Program-made: the position numbers and the translations under genes
Source: CAYWNA01 sp964459305
Lineage (GTDB): Bacteria > Planctomycetota > Planctomycetia > Pirellulales > Pirellulaceae
Direction: 5' to 3'
Assembly: GCA_964459305.1 (NCBI GenBank)
Contig: CAYWNA010000131.1
Location: 1-35,580 of the forward strand
DNA: 35,580 bases
Notes under the pieces: model-generated
What the model saw: only the letters and a program-made list of their open reading frames with translations
Databases searched by the model: none
What the model was told of the DNA's origin: nothing
Part shown: positions 1-9,000 of the stretch, piece after piece
How positions within the stretch are numbered: position 1 is the stretch's first letter
Layout: each line of letters starts with the position of its first letter

Positions 1-860
1 AGTGGGAGCAATCGGCGGAGAAGCGTCCTACGCTTCCGACACAAAAACACGTCTATTTCACACTGCCTGTATTGCAGATGCAGTCTTCGTGAACAGCTTC
101 CCCAAGCCGCCGAACCCGGGACCGTGCAAGCCTTGCGCCCGTCATGATCTCGCTGACAATGATCCGGCCCCCGAAGCCCGTCTGGTTGTCGACCTTCTCG
201 ATCCGGGTTGTTTGCGCCATTCTTGGCGTCTTAGAGTAACCCGAAGCGTAAGCGAGGGAACACGTTGCGGCAATTCCCTCGCTTACGCTTCGGGTTACCA
301 TATCCAAGGATTTCGCGCCAAAGTGCCGCTGTCCAATTGGCCAACAACGCGAAAGACATCCCGATGATACTTCTTGCTCCAGTGTGCGCTCCTGCCGTTC
401 GAGAGCCAACGCGTCCTTTGGAAGATCCAACCGATCGGCATGATGCTCAGTATACTTCCTCATCCGATGAAGTCCAGCGAAACGCGGCTTGAGTCTCGAA
501 CAACTTCGAATCCAAGGCCAGTGCGGCGCTGCCCACTCCTGCAATACTCCCGAGCAACGCGTGCCACCGTGTACAACCGCGCCGACGCGGCCATTCTGTG
601 TCCGTAAAGGGTGCCTCAGCTTCCCGGCTAGTACCGCACATAGCCCGAATGCTGCAACTCGTTGCAGGATAAGGGGGTTGCGTTGGTCGTCAGTAGTCTA
701 TCGGAGACCGTTCCGTTGTGCGACGGGCCGAATGCAGTTACTCTCGGAAGAACAGTCACCCGCAGAAAAGGGAACAGAAACGGTGTAAACTGTCTCAAGT
801 TGCGTCCGCCGGTAGTGACGACCGACGTGTCTTGATTGAACGAAATGCGGAGACTTGGAC
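1..860. other. Gene-poor left flank, decayed or intergenic DNA
   Basis: I see no convincing protein-coding gene here. The open frames on both strands overlap one another, lack good start contexts and read through a perfect inverted repeat at 236-298. A minus-strand frame at 53-544 contains patches that look protein-like ('MAQTTRIEKVDNQTGF', 'RLGEAVHEDC'), but I recognise no family. It could be a gene remnant interrupted by the repeat. No tRNA or rRNA is visible. Confidence 0.4.
236..298. repeat. Perfect 25-bp inverted repeat (dispersed planctomycete-type palindrome)
   Basis: Positions 236-260 and 274-298 are exact reverse complements of each other (25 of 25) around a 13-nt loop. The core of the right arm reads CCCTCGCTTACGCTTCGG. 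Read as protein it gives 'TRSVSEG...SLAYASGY', a peptide pair I recall from spurious planctomycete ORFs, which suggests a dispersed family. It has no T-tract, so I treat it as a small non-autonomous repeat rather than a terminator. Confidence 0.85.
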
Positions 861-983
861 ATGCATATCCGATGGCTGCGGCTGGTACCGGCGCTCCTGA
901 TCTCGCTAAGCCTGCTTTCAGTGAAGGCCGAAGGGCCGGGTGAGTGCTTACCTTCCGCAAGCACAGCCGTAGGAGCACGGTGA
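861..983 (+). pseudogene. Orphan signal-peptide ORF, 40 aa (truncated secreted-protein gene?)
   Basis: An ATG at 861, preceded by a GGAGA ribosome-binding site at about 849-853, opens a 40-codon frame ending in TGA at 981-983. Its first 24 residues (MHIRWLRLVPALLISLSLLS, then VKAE) form a textbook signal peptide: basic start, leucine-rich core, small residues at the end. The rest is short and unremarkable. This looks like the 5' end of a secreted-protein gene whose body was lost, lying 23 bp before the next gene. It could also be a genuine short secreted peptide or leader. The signal peptide is seen directly; the truncation is inferred. Confidence 0.4.
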
Positions 984-1006
984 ACAAACTCTGAGGAGTC
1001 TCAAGA

Positions 1007-4000
1007 ATGATCATGCTATCACGTACGACCGCAGCGTTGACCATTTGTCTGGTGTCGCATGCCGCGATGGCCCCGGCTGGTCCATCGAACGATCAGGCGG
1101 CAGAGATCCTCCAGGCTGCCGACGTTCAGGGCGGGCTCATCGTCCATCTGAACTGCGGCGATGGCAAGCTTACCGCCGCGCTACGTACCGGCGACGGTTT
1201 CATTGTGCACGGCCTCGACACTGATTTGGAAAACGTGGCGAAGGCCCGCGCACACATTCAGTCGCTGGACCTTTGTGGCAAGGTGACTGTCGAACAATGG
1301 GAAGGCCAGCGTCTTCCTTACGCCGACAATTTGGTGAACCTGGTAGTGGCAAGCGGCGAGTGTCAGGTGGCAAGTGAGGAGATTGCCAGGGTGCTGGCCC
1401 CGAATGGCGTGGCCCTTACTCTCGACTCTCAACTTTCAACCCTCAACTCTCTCCGCAAGCCGTGGCCGGACGAAATCGATGAATGGACACACTATCTGCA
1501 CGATGCCACAGGAAACGCAGTGGCGCACGACCTGGTGGTGGCTACACCGAAACACGTTCAGTGGATCGGAGGACCGATGTGGAGCCGGAGCCACGAGTAC
1601 GATGCCAGTCTGTGTGCCATGGTCTCCGCACAAGGCCGATTGTTCTATATCTTCGACGAAGGCCCGACTGGGATCATCGACAAACGCATTCCCGACAAGT
1701 GGATGTTGATCGCGCGCGATGCTTTCAACGGCGTCGTCTTGTGGAAACGCGAGGTTCCCGACTGGGGATGGCGAGCGTGGAAACGGGCGGAGATGGAACA
1801 GGTGGACTGGCGACGCATGCAAAGCCAGCGATTCCGGCTTCCCGTTACCGCTGCCCGCCGTCTGGTGGCTGCCGGCGATCGGGTCTACGCCACCCTCGGA
1901 TACCAGGCCCCGCTAACGGCGCTCGATGCCGCCACGGGACAGGCGCTGACGGCCTATGAAGGTACCGAACGAACCGACGAGATAGTCCATGACGCTGGGC
2001 TCTTGGTGCTGTGTATCCGGACGCCCATGAAGGGACCTAAATTGCCGTCTGGCAAGAAAGGGAGGCCGGGACAGCAGGAGACCGGCCCCGGCGTTCTGGT
2101 GGCAATCGAAGCCGACACGAGGCGCCGGCTGTGGCAAACCGAACCGACAACGGTCGTACCCCTGTCGTTGGCACTGGCAAACGCGCGGGTTTTCTATCAC
2201 GACCGCGACGCCATTGTCTCGTTGGACGCTGCCTCTGGGAAGGAGCACTGGCGCACGCCCGCCACTGGCGCGGCGCGTTCTGTCTGGAATACCGATGCGA
2301 CACTCGTCGTTCATGAAGGCGTCGTGTTGTGTGCCAAACGGAGGCAACTGGTCGCGCTGTCTGCCACGGACGGTAAGGAACTCTGGAAGTTGTCGGCGGC
2401 GAGAGGGTGGGGCATAGTCAACCCGCCGGATCTATTCGTTGCCGACGGTGTTGTCTGGTACGGACAAGGGAACCTGCACTCCGATTCCATAACCGGCTAC
2501 GACTTATTGACGGGCAAGCCCGCGCGCACCGTGAACCTCGGCATGCTGATCACGCGCGGTCACCATGCGCGATGCTACCGCAGCAAGGCCACGGATAACT
2601 ATCTCCTGCTGCCCAAACGGGCCATCGAATTTGTCGACATCAAAGGAGGCCCGCACTCCCGCTACAACTGGGTCCGGGGCGCCTGTCGGTACGGCGTCCT
2701 GCCTTGCAACGGCCTGTTGTACAGCACCCCGCATCCGTGCTTCTGCTATGCCGGGGTGAAACTCGGAGGGTTCCACGCGCTGGCAGGAGGGTCGAGGGTT
2801 GAGGGTCGAGAGTTGAGAGTGAAGAGTCAAGAGTCCAGAGACGGAGATCGTCTACAACGCGGCTCGGCATACGGAACGACCGTCCAGCATCTAGTATCCA
2901 GCGACCAGCATCCAGCATCCCGTATCCAGCATCCAGACGCTTGGCCCATGTATCGGCACGATGCGAAGCGGAGCGGCAGTACCTCGACGGTGTTGAACGC
3001 TCAAGTGCGCCCGGCGTGGAAAACTGAATTGGGAGGGAAACTGACCCAGCCTGTTGTTGTCGATCGGCATTTGTTCGTGGCTCGGGTGGACGCTGGGCAG
3101 GTTTGTTGCTTGGACGCTGTTACGGGGCAATCGATTTGGAGCTACATCGCGGGCGGGCGCATCGACTCGTCGCCGTCCTACTACAAAGGCCGGCTGATCT
3201 TCGGTTCCGCCGACGGCTACGTCTATTGCTTGCGGGCATCCGACGGCGTGTTGGCTTGGCGGTTTCGGGCTGCTCCGGATGAGCGGCGCGTAGTCGCCTT
3301 CGGTCAGGTCGAGTCGGCATGGCCGGTCCACGGAAGCGTGCTGATCATGAACGACACGGCCTACTTTGCGGCCGGGCGTTCCAGTTTTTTGGATGGAGGG
3401 ATCATGCTGTATGGAATCGATCCCATCACGGGCAAGAAGCGGTACGAGACCCTGCTGGACGGACCGGATCCGGATACGAAGGCACTCGATGAAAACGCTT
3501 ATGCAATGGAAGGCGCGAAGTCGGATATCCTGGTCACGGACGGTACGCTCATCTACCTGTTCCACAATGCGTTCAACGAACGCCTGGAAAAGCAGCCTAC
3601 GCCCATCCAAGGCGAACTCGGCGTGAGGAACCTGGGAGAGCGGGACTTCGGCCGGCACCTCTTCTCCAATGCCGGCTTTCTCGACGATTCCTGGTTCAGC
3701 CGGAGTTACTGGATGGTGGGCGAGCGCTGGCCCGCGTTCAACTTTGCGCACCAATCGCCCAAGGCAGGTCAACTGGTCGCCTTTGACGTCGACGCCACTT
3801 ACACCGTGAAGTGCTTTGCACGCCGCAACATGTTGAGTCCTCTGTTTTTCCCGGCGACCGACGGGTACTTCCTGGTTGCCGACCACAACGAGACTCAGCC
3901 GGTCCAGGTCAGAAGTGACGGCAAGGGCGGTCCCGAATTCATGCGATGGTTGCCGCAGACTGGCGAGCTTCAAACGTGTTGGAACCTGGGCGTCGGTTTC

Positions 4001-4309
4001 GCTCGCTCGGTTCCGGCCAAATGGGTCAACAACGTTCCCGTGCGGATTCGGGCCATGGTGCCCACGGCCGACGCCCTGTTCGCTGCCGGGTCCCCTGATG
4101 TTTATGATCCGGACGATCCCACGGGCGCGCTGGAGGGCCGAAAAGGCGCCGTGCTCTTGGCATTCGGCCTGGACGACGGCAAGAAGTTATTCGAGTGCAA
4201 GATGGACACGGCCCCGGTCTTCGACGGCATGTCCGCCGCGGCCGGTCGCCTATACGTGGCGACCATGGACGGACGCATCCTGTGTTTTGGCGGCAAACAG
4301 CAGAACTGA
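1007..4309 (+). CDS. Exported PQQ-like beta-propeller protein with N-terminal methyltransferase-like domain
   Basis: This is a protein of 1100 residues. The start is ATG 1007 behind a TGAGGAG site at about 992-998. Residues 1-25 resemble a signal peptide. Residues about 30-150 resemble a class I SAM-methyltransferase Rossmann fold: 'GGLIVHLNCGDGKLTAAL' is motif I and 'HGLDTD' the acidic strand-2 end. The first glycine of the usual GxGxG is Asn here. The remainder is PQQ-like propeller repeat, with blades such as 'SLDAASGKEHW', 'ALSATDGKELW', 'CLDAVTGQSIW' and 'CLRASDGVLAW'. A linker at residues about 593-643 is built from 7-bp tandem repeats and leads into 'DAWPMYRHDAKRSG', the start of the second propeller half. 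The close paralogue is the minus-strand gene at 6024-9386. Proteins of this plan occur in planctomycetes; a quinoprotein dehydrogenase or scaffold role is possible but unproven, and substrate and cofactor are unknown. Confidence 0.88.
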   Translation: MIMLSRTTAALTICLVSHAAMAPAGPSNDQAAEILQAADVQGGLIVHLNCGDGKLTAALRTGDGFIVHGLDTDLENVAKARAHIQSLDLCGKVTVEQWEGQRLPYADNLVNLVVASGECQVASEEIARVLAPNGVALTLDSQLSTLNSLRKPWPDEIDEWTHYLHDATGNAVAHDLVVATPKHVQWIGGPMWSRSHEYDASLCAMVSAQGRLFYIFDEGPTGIIDKRIPDKWMLIARDAFNGVVLWKREVPDWGWRAWKRAEMEQVDWRRMQSQRFRLPVTAARRLVAAGDRVYATLGYQAPLTALDAATGQALTAYEGTERTDEIVHDAGLLVLCIRTPMKGPKLPSGKKGRPGQQETGPGVLVAIEADTRRRLWQTEPTTVVPLSLALANARVFYHDRDAIVSLDAASGKEHWRTPATGAARSVWNTDATLVVHEGVVLCAKRRQLVALSATDGKELWKLSAARGWGIVNPPDLFVADGVVWYGQGNLHSDSITGYDLLTGKPARTVNLGMLITRGHHARCYRSKATDNYLLLPKRAIEFVDIKGGPHSRYNWVRGACRYGVLPCNGLLYSTPHPCFCYAGVKLGGFHALAGGSRVEGRELRVKSQESRDGDRLQRGSAYGTTVQHLVSSDQHPASRIQHPDAWPMYRHDAKRSGSTSTVLNAQVRPAWKTELGGKLTQPVVVDRHLFVARVDAGQVCCLDAVTGQSIWSYIAGGRIDSSPSYYKGRLIFGSADGYVYCLRASDGVLAWRFRAAPDERRVVAFGQVESAWPVHGSVLIMNDTAYFAAGRSSFLDGGIMLYGIDPITGKKRYETLLDGPDPDTKALDENAYAMEGAKSDILVTDGTLIYLFHNAFNERLEKQPTPIQGELGVRNLGERDFGRHLFSNAGFLDDSWFSRSYWMVGERWPAFNFAHQSPKAGQLVAFDVDATYTVKCFARRNMLSPLFFPATDGYFLVADHNETQPVQVRSDGKGGPEFMRWLPQTGELQTCWNLGVGFARSVPAKWVNNVPVRIRAMVPTADALFAAGSPDVYDPDDPTGALEGRKGAVLLAFGLDDGKKLFECKMDTAPVFDGMSAAAGRLYVATMDGRILCFGGKQQN
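1418..1452 (+). repeat. Five 7-bp tandem repeats within a coding region
   Basis: Five consecutive heptamers (ACTCTCG, ACTCTCA, ACTTTCA, ACCCTCA, ACTCTCT) lie inside the propeller gene and encode residues about 138-148, read as 'LTLDSQLSTLNSL'. The paralogue carries the same five-unit array at the same protein position (8926-8960). Confidence 0.9.
2787..2835 (+). repeat. Seven 7-bp tandem repeats within a coding region
   Basis: Seven heptamers of the GAGGGTC/GAGAGTT/AAGAGTC type run from 2787 to 2835 and encode the charged linker 'GGSRVEGRELRVKSQESR' between the two propeller halves. The unit resembles the reverse complement of the array at 1418-1452, so it belongs to the same heptad family in the opposite orientation. 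Confidence 0.85.
2884..2939 (+). repeat. Eight 7-bp tandem repeats (CCAGCAT family) within a coding region
   Basis: Eight heptamers with consensus CCAGCAT (variants CTAGTAT, CCAGCGA, CCCGTAT, CCAGACG) fill 2884-2939. They encode 'QHLVSSDQHPASRIQHPDAW' just before the second propeller half. The paralogue carries a six-unit copy of the same family at the same site (7472-7513). Confidence 0.9.
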
Positions 4310-4448
4310 GAGCGTCGGACTGTGCGCGCGTCTCGCGCGCCGGTCGACCCCCAAAACAGTCACTTGCGAGCGGGGCGTCTGGTGGGTTAGAATCTCCTTG
4401 GTGACCTTCACTTTCCGAGTTTGAACTTTGTTTCGAGGAGAGTAAGTC

Positions 4449-4862
4449 ATGAGTATAGTTGTCGAACGTGTTGATACCTGGGCTGCAAGCATTACTGATC
4501 AGCCAGGCGGTTTGGCCGGGACGTTGGCGCCGCTGGCCGAAGCAGGTGCGGATCTGGAGTTCGTGATCGCAAGACGAGCACCAGACAAGCCAGCCACGGG
4601 CGTCGTGTTCGTGACTCCTATCGAAGGCGAGGCACAACTCGCGGCGGCGGAAAAGGCTGGTTTCGCTGTCGCCGATAGCCTTCACTCGGTGCGTGTCACG
4701 GGCGATAATCGGCCCGGCATGGGCGCAGAAATAACAAAGAAACTGGCCGATGCGGGAATCAACCTGCGCGGGCTGTCGGCCGCCGTGATTGGCGACCAAT
4801 TCATCATGTACCTGGCGGTCGACACGAATGAGGAAGCCGAGAAAACAATGGGTCTTTTGTAG
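4449..4862 (+). CDS. Tandem ACT-domain protein
   Basis: A cytoplasmic protein of 137 residues with no export signal. ATG 4449 follows a GAGGAG site at about 4435-4440. The sequence divides into two ACT-like halves. Residues about 8-65 contain 'ITDQPGGLAGTLAPLAEAG', and residues about 75-137 contain 'VTGDNRPGMGAEITKKLADA' followed by 'GINLRGLSAAVIGDQF'. The D-x-PG-x-L/M turn and following helix are the usual amino-acid-binding features of ACT domains. Stand-alone double-ACT proteins are normally small ligand sensors or regulatory subunits of amino-acid metabolism; the ligand here is unknown. It lies 139 bp after the propeller gene and 15 bp before the epimerase gene, so it is probably co-transcribed with the latter. 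Confidence 0.85.
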   Translation: MSIVVERVDTWAASITDQPGGLAGTLAPLAEAGADLEFVIARRAPDKPATGVVFVTPIEGEAQLAAAEKAGFAVADSLHSVRVTGDNRPGMGAEITKKLADAGINLRGLSAAVIGDQFIMYLAVDTNEEAEKTMGLL

Positions 4863-4877
4863 GTGTTTTGAGATCTC

Positions 4878-5870
4878 ATGAAGGTGCTCTATATCGGAGG
4901 AACGGGGGAAATCTCCTACTGCTGCATGGCCGAGTCCGTGCAGGCAGGGCACGACGTCACCGTGTTCAACCGGGGTCGCGTCGACGAGGCATTGCCGACG
5001 GGCGTTCGTCGAGTCACCGGCAATATCGAGGATGAGGTGGCCTACGCCAAGTTGGCCGACGAGCAATTCGACGTCGTTTGCCAGTTTCTCGCCTTTGACA
5101 TGAAATCGGCGGAGCGCGACGTACAGGTCTTTGGCGGGAAGTGCGGGCAGTATGTCTTCATCTCCACTGCCTCGGCCTACGAAAAGCCGCCCAAGAGCTA
5201 CGTCATCACTGACGAGACGCCGTTGGCCAATCCCTTTTGGACCTACAGCCAAGAGAAGGCCGACATGGAGGCGTTCCTCATGGACCAGCACACCGCTGGC
5301 CGCCTCGGGGTGACGATTGTGCGACCCAGCCACACGGTTCGCCGCAAGTTCCCTGGCGGGATCGTTCGAGGTGACGACTGGGCCTGGCGTCTGCTGAACG
5401 GAAAGCCTTTGCTGATTCACGGCGACGGCACCGCACTGTGGACGCTGACACACAGCAGCGACTTTGCCGTGCCATTCAATGGCCTGCTGGGCAACGACGC
5501 CGCGTTGGGTGAGGCCTTCCACATCACGCGCCACATGGAGGCGTTCACCTGGAACGAGATATTCACCGAGATGGCCCGAGCGTTGGGGACTACGCCCAAT
5601 TTCGTGCACGTTCCTACCAACACGCTGATCAAGTACAACAGCGAGTGGACCGGGCCGCTGCTGGGCGACAAAGCGCATCCCGTGCTGTTCGACAACACGA
5701 AGGTCATCGAGGTTGCGGGCCATTTCGAATGCAAAGTGAGCCTACCGGAGATCATGCGGCAAGCGGCCCAACACCACCGCAACCGCGCGGCCGACTACAA
5801 GCCGGACAGCGAACTCCATGCCCTCTTGGATCGCATTGTCTCGGAAGTCCAGACGCTGGGGAGCCGCTGA
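4878..5870 (+). CDS. NAD-dependent epimerase/dehydratase (extended SDR family)
   Basis: A 330-residue soluble protein beginning 'MKVLYIGGTGEIS', the glycine-rich NAD(P)-binding turn of an atypical extended short-chain dehydrogenase (G7-G8-T9-G10). Y123-S-Q-E-K127 matches the YxxxK catalytic pair, preceded by 'STASAYEK' (about 97-103), which supplies the usual serine/threonine region. The length fits the nucleotide-sugar epimerase/dehydratase group. The product is probably a cytoplasmic sugar-modifying enzyme, but the substrate cannot be read from sequence. It starts 15 bp after the ACT gene with only a weak ribosome-binding site, suggesting translational coupling. A perfect inverted repeat lies just after its stop codon. 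Confidence 0.87.
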   Translation: MKVLYIGGTGEISYCCMAESVQAGHDVTVFNRGRVDEALPTGVRRVTGNIEDEVAYAKLADEQFDVVCQFLAFDMKSAERDVQVFGGKCGQYVFISTASAYEKPPKSYVITDETPLANPFWTYSQEKADMEAFLMDQHTAGRLGVTIVRPSHTVRRKFPGGIVRGDDWAWRLLNGKPLLIHGDGTALWTLTHSSDFAVPFNGLLGNDAALGEAFHITRHMEAFTWNEIFTEMARALGTTPNFVHVPTNTLIKYNSEWTGPLLGDKAHPVLFDNTKVIEVAGHFECKVSLPEIMRQAAQHHRNRAADYKPDSELHALLDRIVSEVQTLGSR

Positions 5871-5882
5871 GGCGGTGATCCT

Positions 5883-5962
5883 CGTTTAACCGCAAGCCGG
5901 AGGCGTGCGCGTCATCCGCTGGCCATGTCCATTCGCGCACGCCTCCGGCTTGCGGTTAAACG
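5883..5962. repeat. Perfect 29-bp inverted repeat between convergent genes
   Basis: Positions 5883-5911 and 5934-5962 are exact reverse complements (29 of 29) with a 22-nt loop; the outer end reads CGTTTAACCGCAAGCC. It begins 12 bp after the epimerase stop and ends about 60 bp before the 3' end of the opposing propeller gene, so it could serve as a bidirectional RNA stem. The lack of a T-tract and the 'TTAACCGCA' ends, also present at 12185-12256, argue for a dispersed palindromic repeat. Confidence 0.88.
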
Positions 5963-6023
5963 GTGCAAGTCATCTCTCGGTCAAGTCCGACAGTCCACTG
6001 TCCGATGTCGAAACGCAAGGCGT

Positions 6024-9000
6024 CTATTCCTCGGCCAAACAAAGCACTTCGCCGTCGGTCGTGGCTAGGTAGAGCCGTCCGGCGGCCGCTGCCATGCCGT
6101 CGAACACGGGTGGCGCATCGAGTTCAAGCTCGGCCAGCTTTTCGCCGTTGGTAGCCGATACGGCGCACAGCAGAGCCCCCTTCTTCCCTTCATACGCGGC
6201 AACCTGATCGGCCAGGCGCGCCTTCGTCTCCGGAGCGTGGATCTGCTTGAACGCCTGATCCTCGTCGATCACGTCGGGAGGCCCGGCGATGAAAAGCGTT
6301 TCATCGGCAAGGACCATCGCCCGGGCGAACAACGGCAAGTCCTTTGTCCAGTGATGGGTGACCAAGTACTTCGACTCGCCCGGACGCTCGTCGGGCGACT
6401 GGCTTCGAGCGGGCGGTGTTCTGTCCGCGGCAAACAAGTGATGCTCGATCGGCGTGGTCCATCGGTAGTACTTCGGCTTGCGACCGAACCCGTAGATCTT
6501 CGAGTCGTCGAACACGAGGATTCGACCCGACGGCGTGGCCTTGCCGGCCCGAAAAAAGCCGCACCAACCGCTGACGAACCTGCTGCCGTACATCCAGTAA
6601 GTGCGATGCCACCAACTGTCGTCCAAGAATCCCGTCGGGCTAAACAGGTGCGCAATATCAGCTCGTTGCGTTGCCGGCGGCGCGCCGCGATCCGCGTCCG
6701 GTTCGCTCGGCATCGCCTCTAGCGGCAACCGCGTCCCGTCGAGATTGAAGGGCTGCGATCGCATGTAGACGAACCGACCGTCGCAAGACAAGACGTCCGG
6801 CAAGCCCGTGGGCATGTTCAGCCAACTCACGTATGCCTGCAGACCCTCATCCGACTTCGGATCGCGATCGTCGAGTACGGTCTCGGACAACACATCGCCC
6901 GTCTTCGGATCCAACCGCCAGAGGCGCAAACCGCCATCCAGGAACATCGATCTTCCGGCGACGCAATACGCAACACCCCCCTGGACCAGTACGCTGCCGG
7001 GTACCGGCCAGACCGACTCAAGCTGCTCGAAAGCCATCAACCGCTGATCCATCGGCGCTGCGCGGAACCGCCACGCGAGGACGCCGTCGGAGGCGCGTAG
7101 ACAGTAAACCCATCCATCGGCCGATCCGAACAGGCAGAGGCTGTTCGTAGTCCCGCCTTTAGGCGGCTTTTGATTCGCGGCTTTGCCAGCCCCGACCGAT
7201 CCGCCTGAAGGCGGTACTGCGAACGTGCAGATGGTCGGTGGCGAATCGACGCGTCCGCCGACTACATAGCTCCACAGTCGCTTGCCCGTTTCGGCGTCCA
7301 GTGCGTGCACCATGTGCGCATCGATTTCGGCAACGAACACCTTGCCATCGGCCACCACGGCGCTGCTGAGCCGGCCACTCAATGGCGTCTTCCACGCAGT
7401 TTTGAGCTTCGCCGGAACCGACGTGTTCGCACGACCGCTGCGAGCGGCGTCGTGGCGGTACGTTGGCCATGCGTCTGGATGCTGGATACTGGATGCTGGA
7501 TGCTGGATATCGGCGTAAGCTGAGCCTCGTTCCAGACGTTTCTCTTCAGCTCTTGGCTTCCCACTCTCGGCGTTCTGTCTCTCTGCCGCGAGCGCATTGA
7601 AGCCGTACATTTTTGCCTCCAGGTAGCATGCACACGGGTGCTGCGGTGCGTAGAGCAGGCCGTTTGCGGGCATGACGCCGTACAGACATGCGCCGCGGAC
7701 CCAGTGATGCGGGATCCATTGCTTCTTGCGCACATCAAGAAACTCGGTTCCGGTCCGTGACATCAGCAAGAAGTTTTCCGTGGCCTTGCCTCGATAGCAG
7801 CGGTGATGGAACCAGTAGGTCGAGACGTCCGGCGGGAACTCGCGCTTCACCTCGCCCGTGCGTGGATCGCGGCCGGTGAACACGCCCACGGCCCTACCGC
7901 TTGTCGTCTCGCCGGTCCATACGAGACCATCTACGACCAGGAGATCCTCCGGCGATCGGTAGCCGGACGGAGGATGATACGCCGACCATAGAACTTTGCC
8001 CGTTGCACCGTCCAGCGCGGTCATCGTGTCCTGACCGCTCTCGTACCAACTGCCGGTTTGCGTGCCCGCGGTTTCGCCGCCTGAGAAGAGGACGATGTCG
8101 TCGTACAGGACCAGGATCGGCGCATAGAACCCACGAATCTCGTCGCTTCGAGCGATCGCATCGGACTGCCAGACCTCTTTGCCTGTGGTACGGTCCAGGC
8201 AGACGACACTCTGGCCGTTGTGGAAGACGATTCGTCTGGCATCGGCTGCCAGTGTGGTCGGAAGCACCCGGCGCCGCGTGGTCCACAGCACTTGGCCGGT
8301 GTCCGCACCGATAGCCACAACCTGCCGTTCCGCTTCGTCCCAGTATTTCGCGTTGTACGAGCCGCGAAATCGCTGGCGACCGTCATAGTCGGGCTTTTCG
8401 ACGGCGTCGTTGACCAATGCGAAGAGGACACCATCCGAGAGGATCACTTCTTCCGTGGCCTTCGTGTCTACATACGTTTGTATCGTCTGGCCCGTGGCCG
8501 CATCCAACGCCACAAGCGGCGCGTCGAGACCAAGTGTGACATAGACGCGATCGCCGGCAGCCACCAGGCGACGAGGCAACTGGGCCGGGCCGCTTTTGAG
8601 TTTCCACAAGTGTGTTTGCCAGTGGTCGATCGGTCGTTTCCACAAGATCGTGCCGTTGAATGCATCGCGCGCAACCAGCATCCACTTTGACGGGAATAGG
8701 ACCGAGACGGGCGATGCCTCGTCGACGATGTAGAAGACGCGACCACCGGCCGAGACTGCCGCGCTGAGGCTGGACATGTGGTCGTGGTGGCGCGAGTAGC
8801 GGGGACTGCCGACCCACTGCATGTGACGCGGCGGGCCCACGACCGAATCGCGCGCCACGGCGTTGTTCGACGCATCGTGTAGGTAGTGGGTCCAGTCGTC
8901 GATCTCGTCCGGACGCGGCTTGCGGAGAGTGTTGAGGATTGAGAGTTGAGAGTCGAGAGTAAGGGCCACGCCATTCGGGGCCAGCACCCTGGCAAGCTCC

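Noticed and set aside
53..544. 163-codon minus-strand ORF as a real gene
   Set aside because: It reads straight through a perfect palindromic repeat, lacks a convincing start context and shows no recognisable domain; only isolated patches look protein-like.
2787..2939. Possible CRISPR array
   Set aside because: The units are only 7 bp and directly adjacent with no spacers, so this is a short tandem repeat.
2891..3973. 360-codon minus-strand open frame
   Set aside because: It is antisense to the propeller blades of the 1007-4309 gene and shows no family features.
4026..5723. 565-codon minus-strand open frame
   Set aside because: It lies opposite the end of the propeller gene and the ACT and epimerase genes, which all have clear family motifs and ribosome-binding sites. 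The antisense frame shows no motif and is a by-product of GC-rich codon use.
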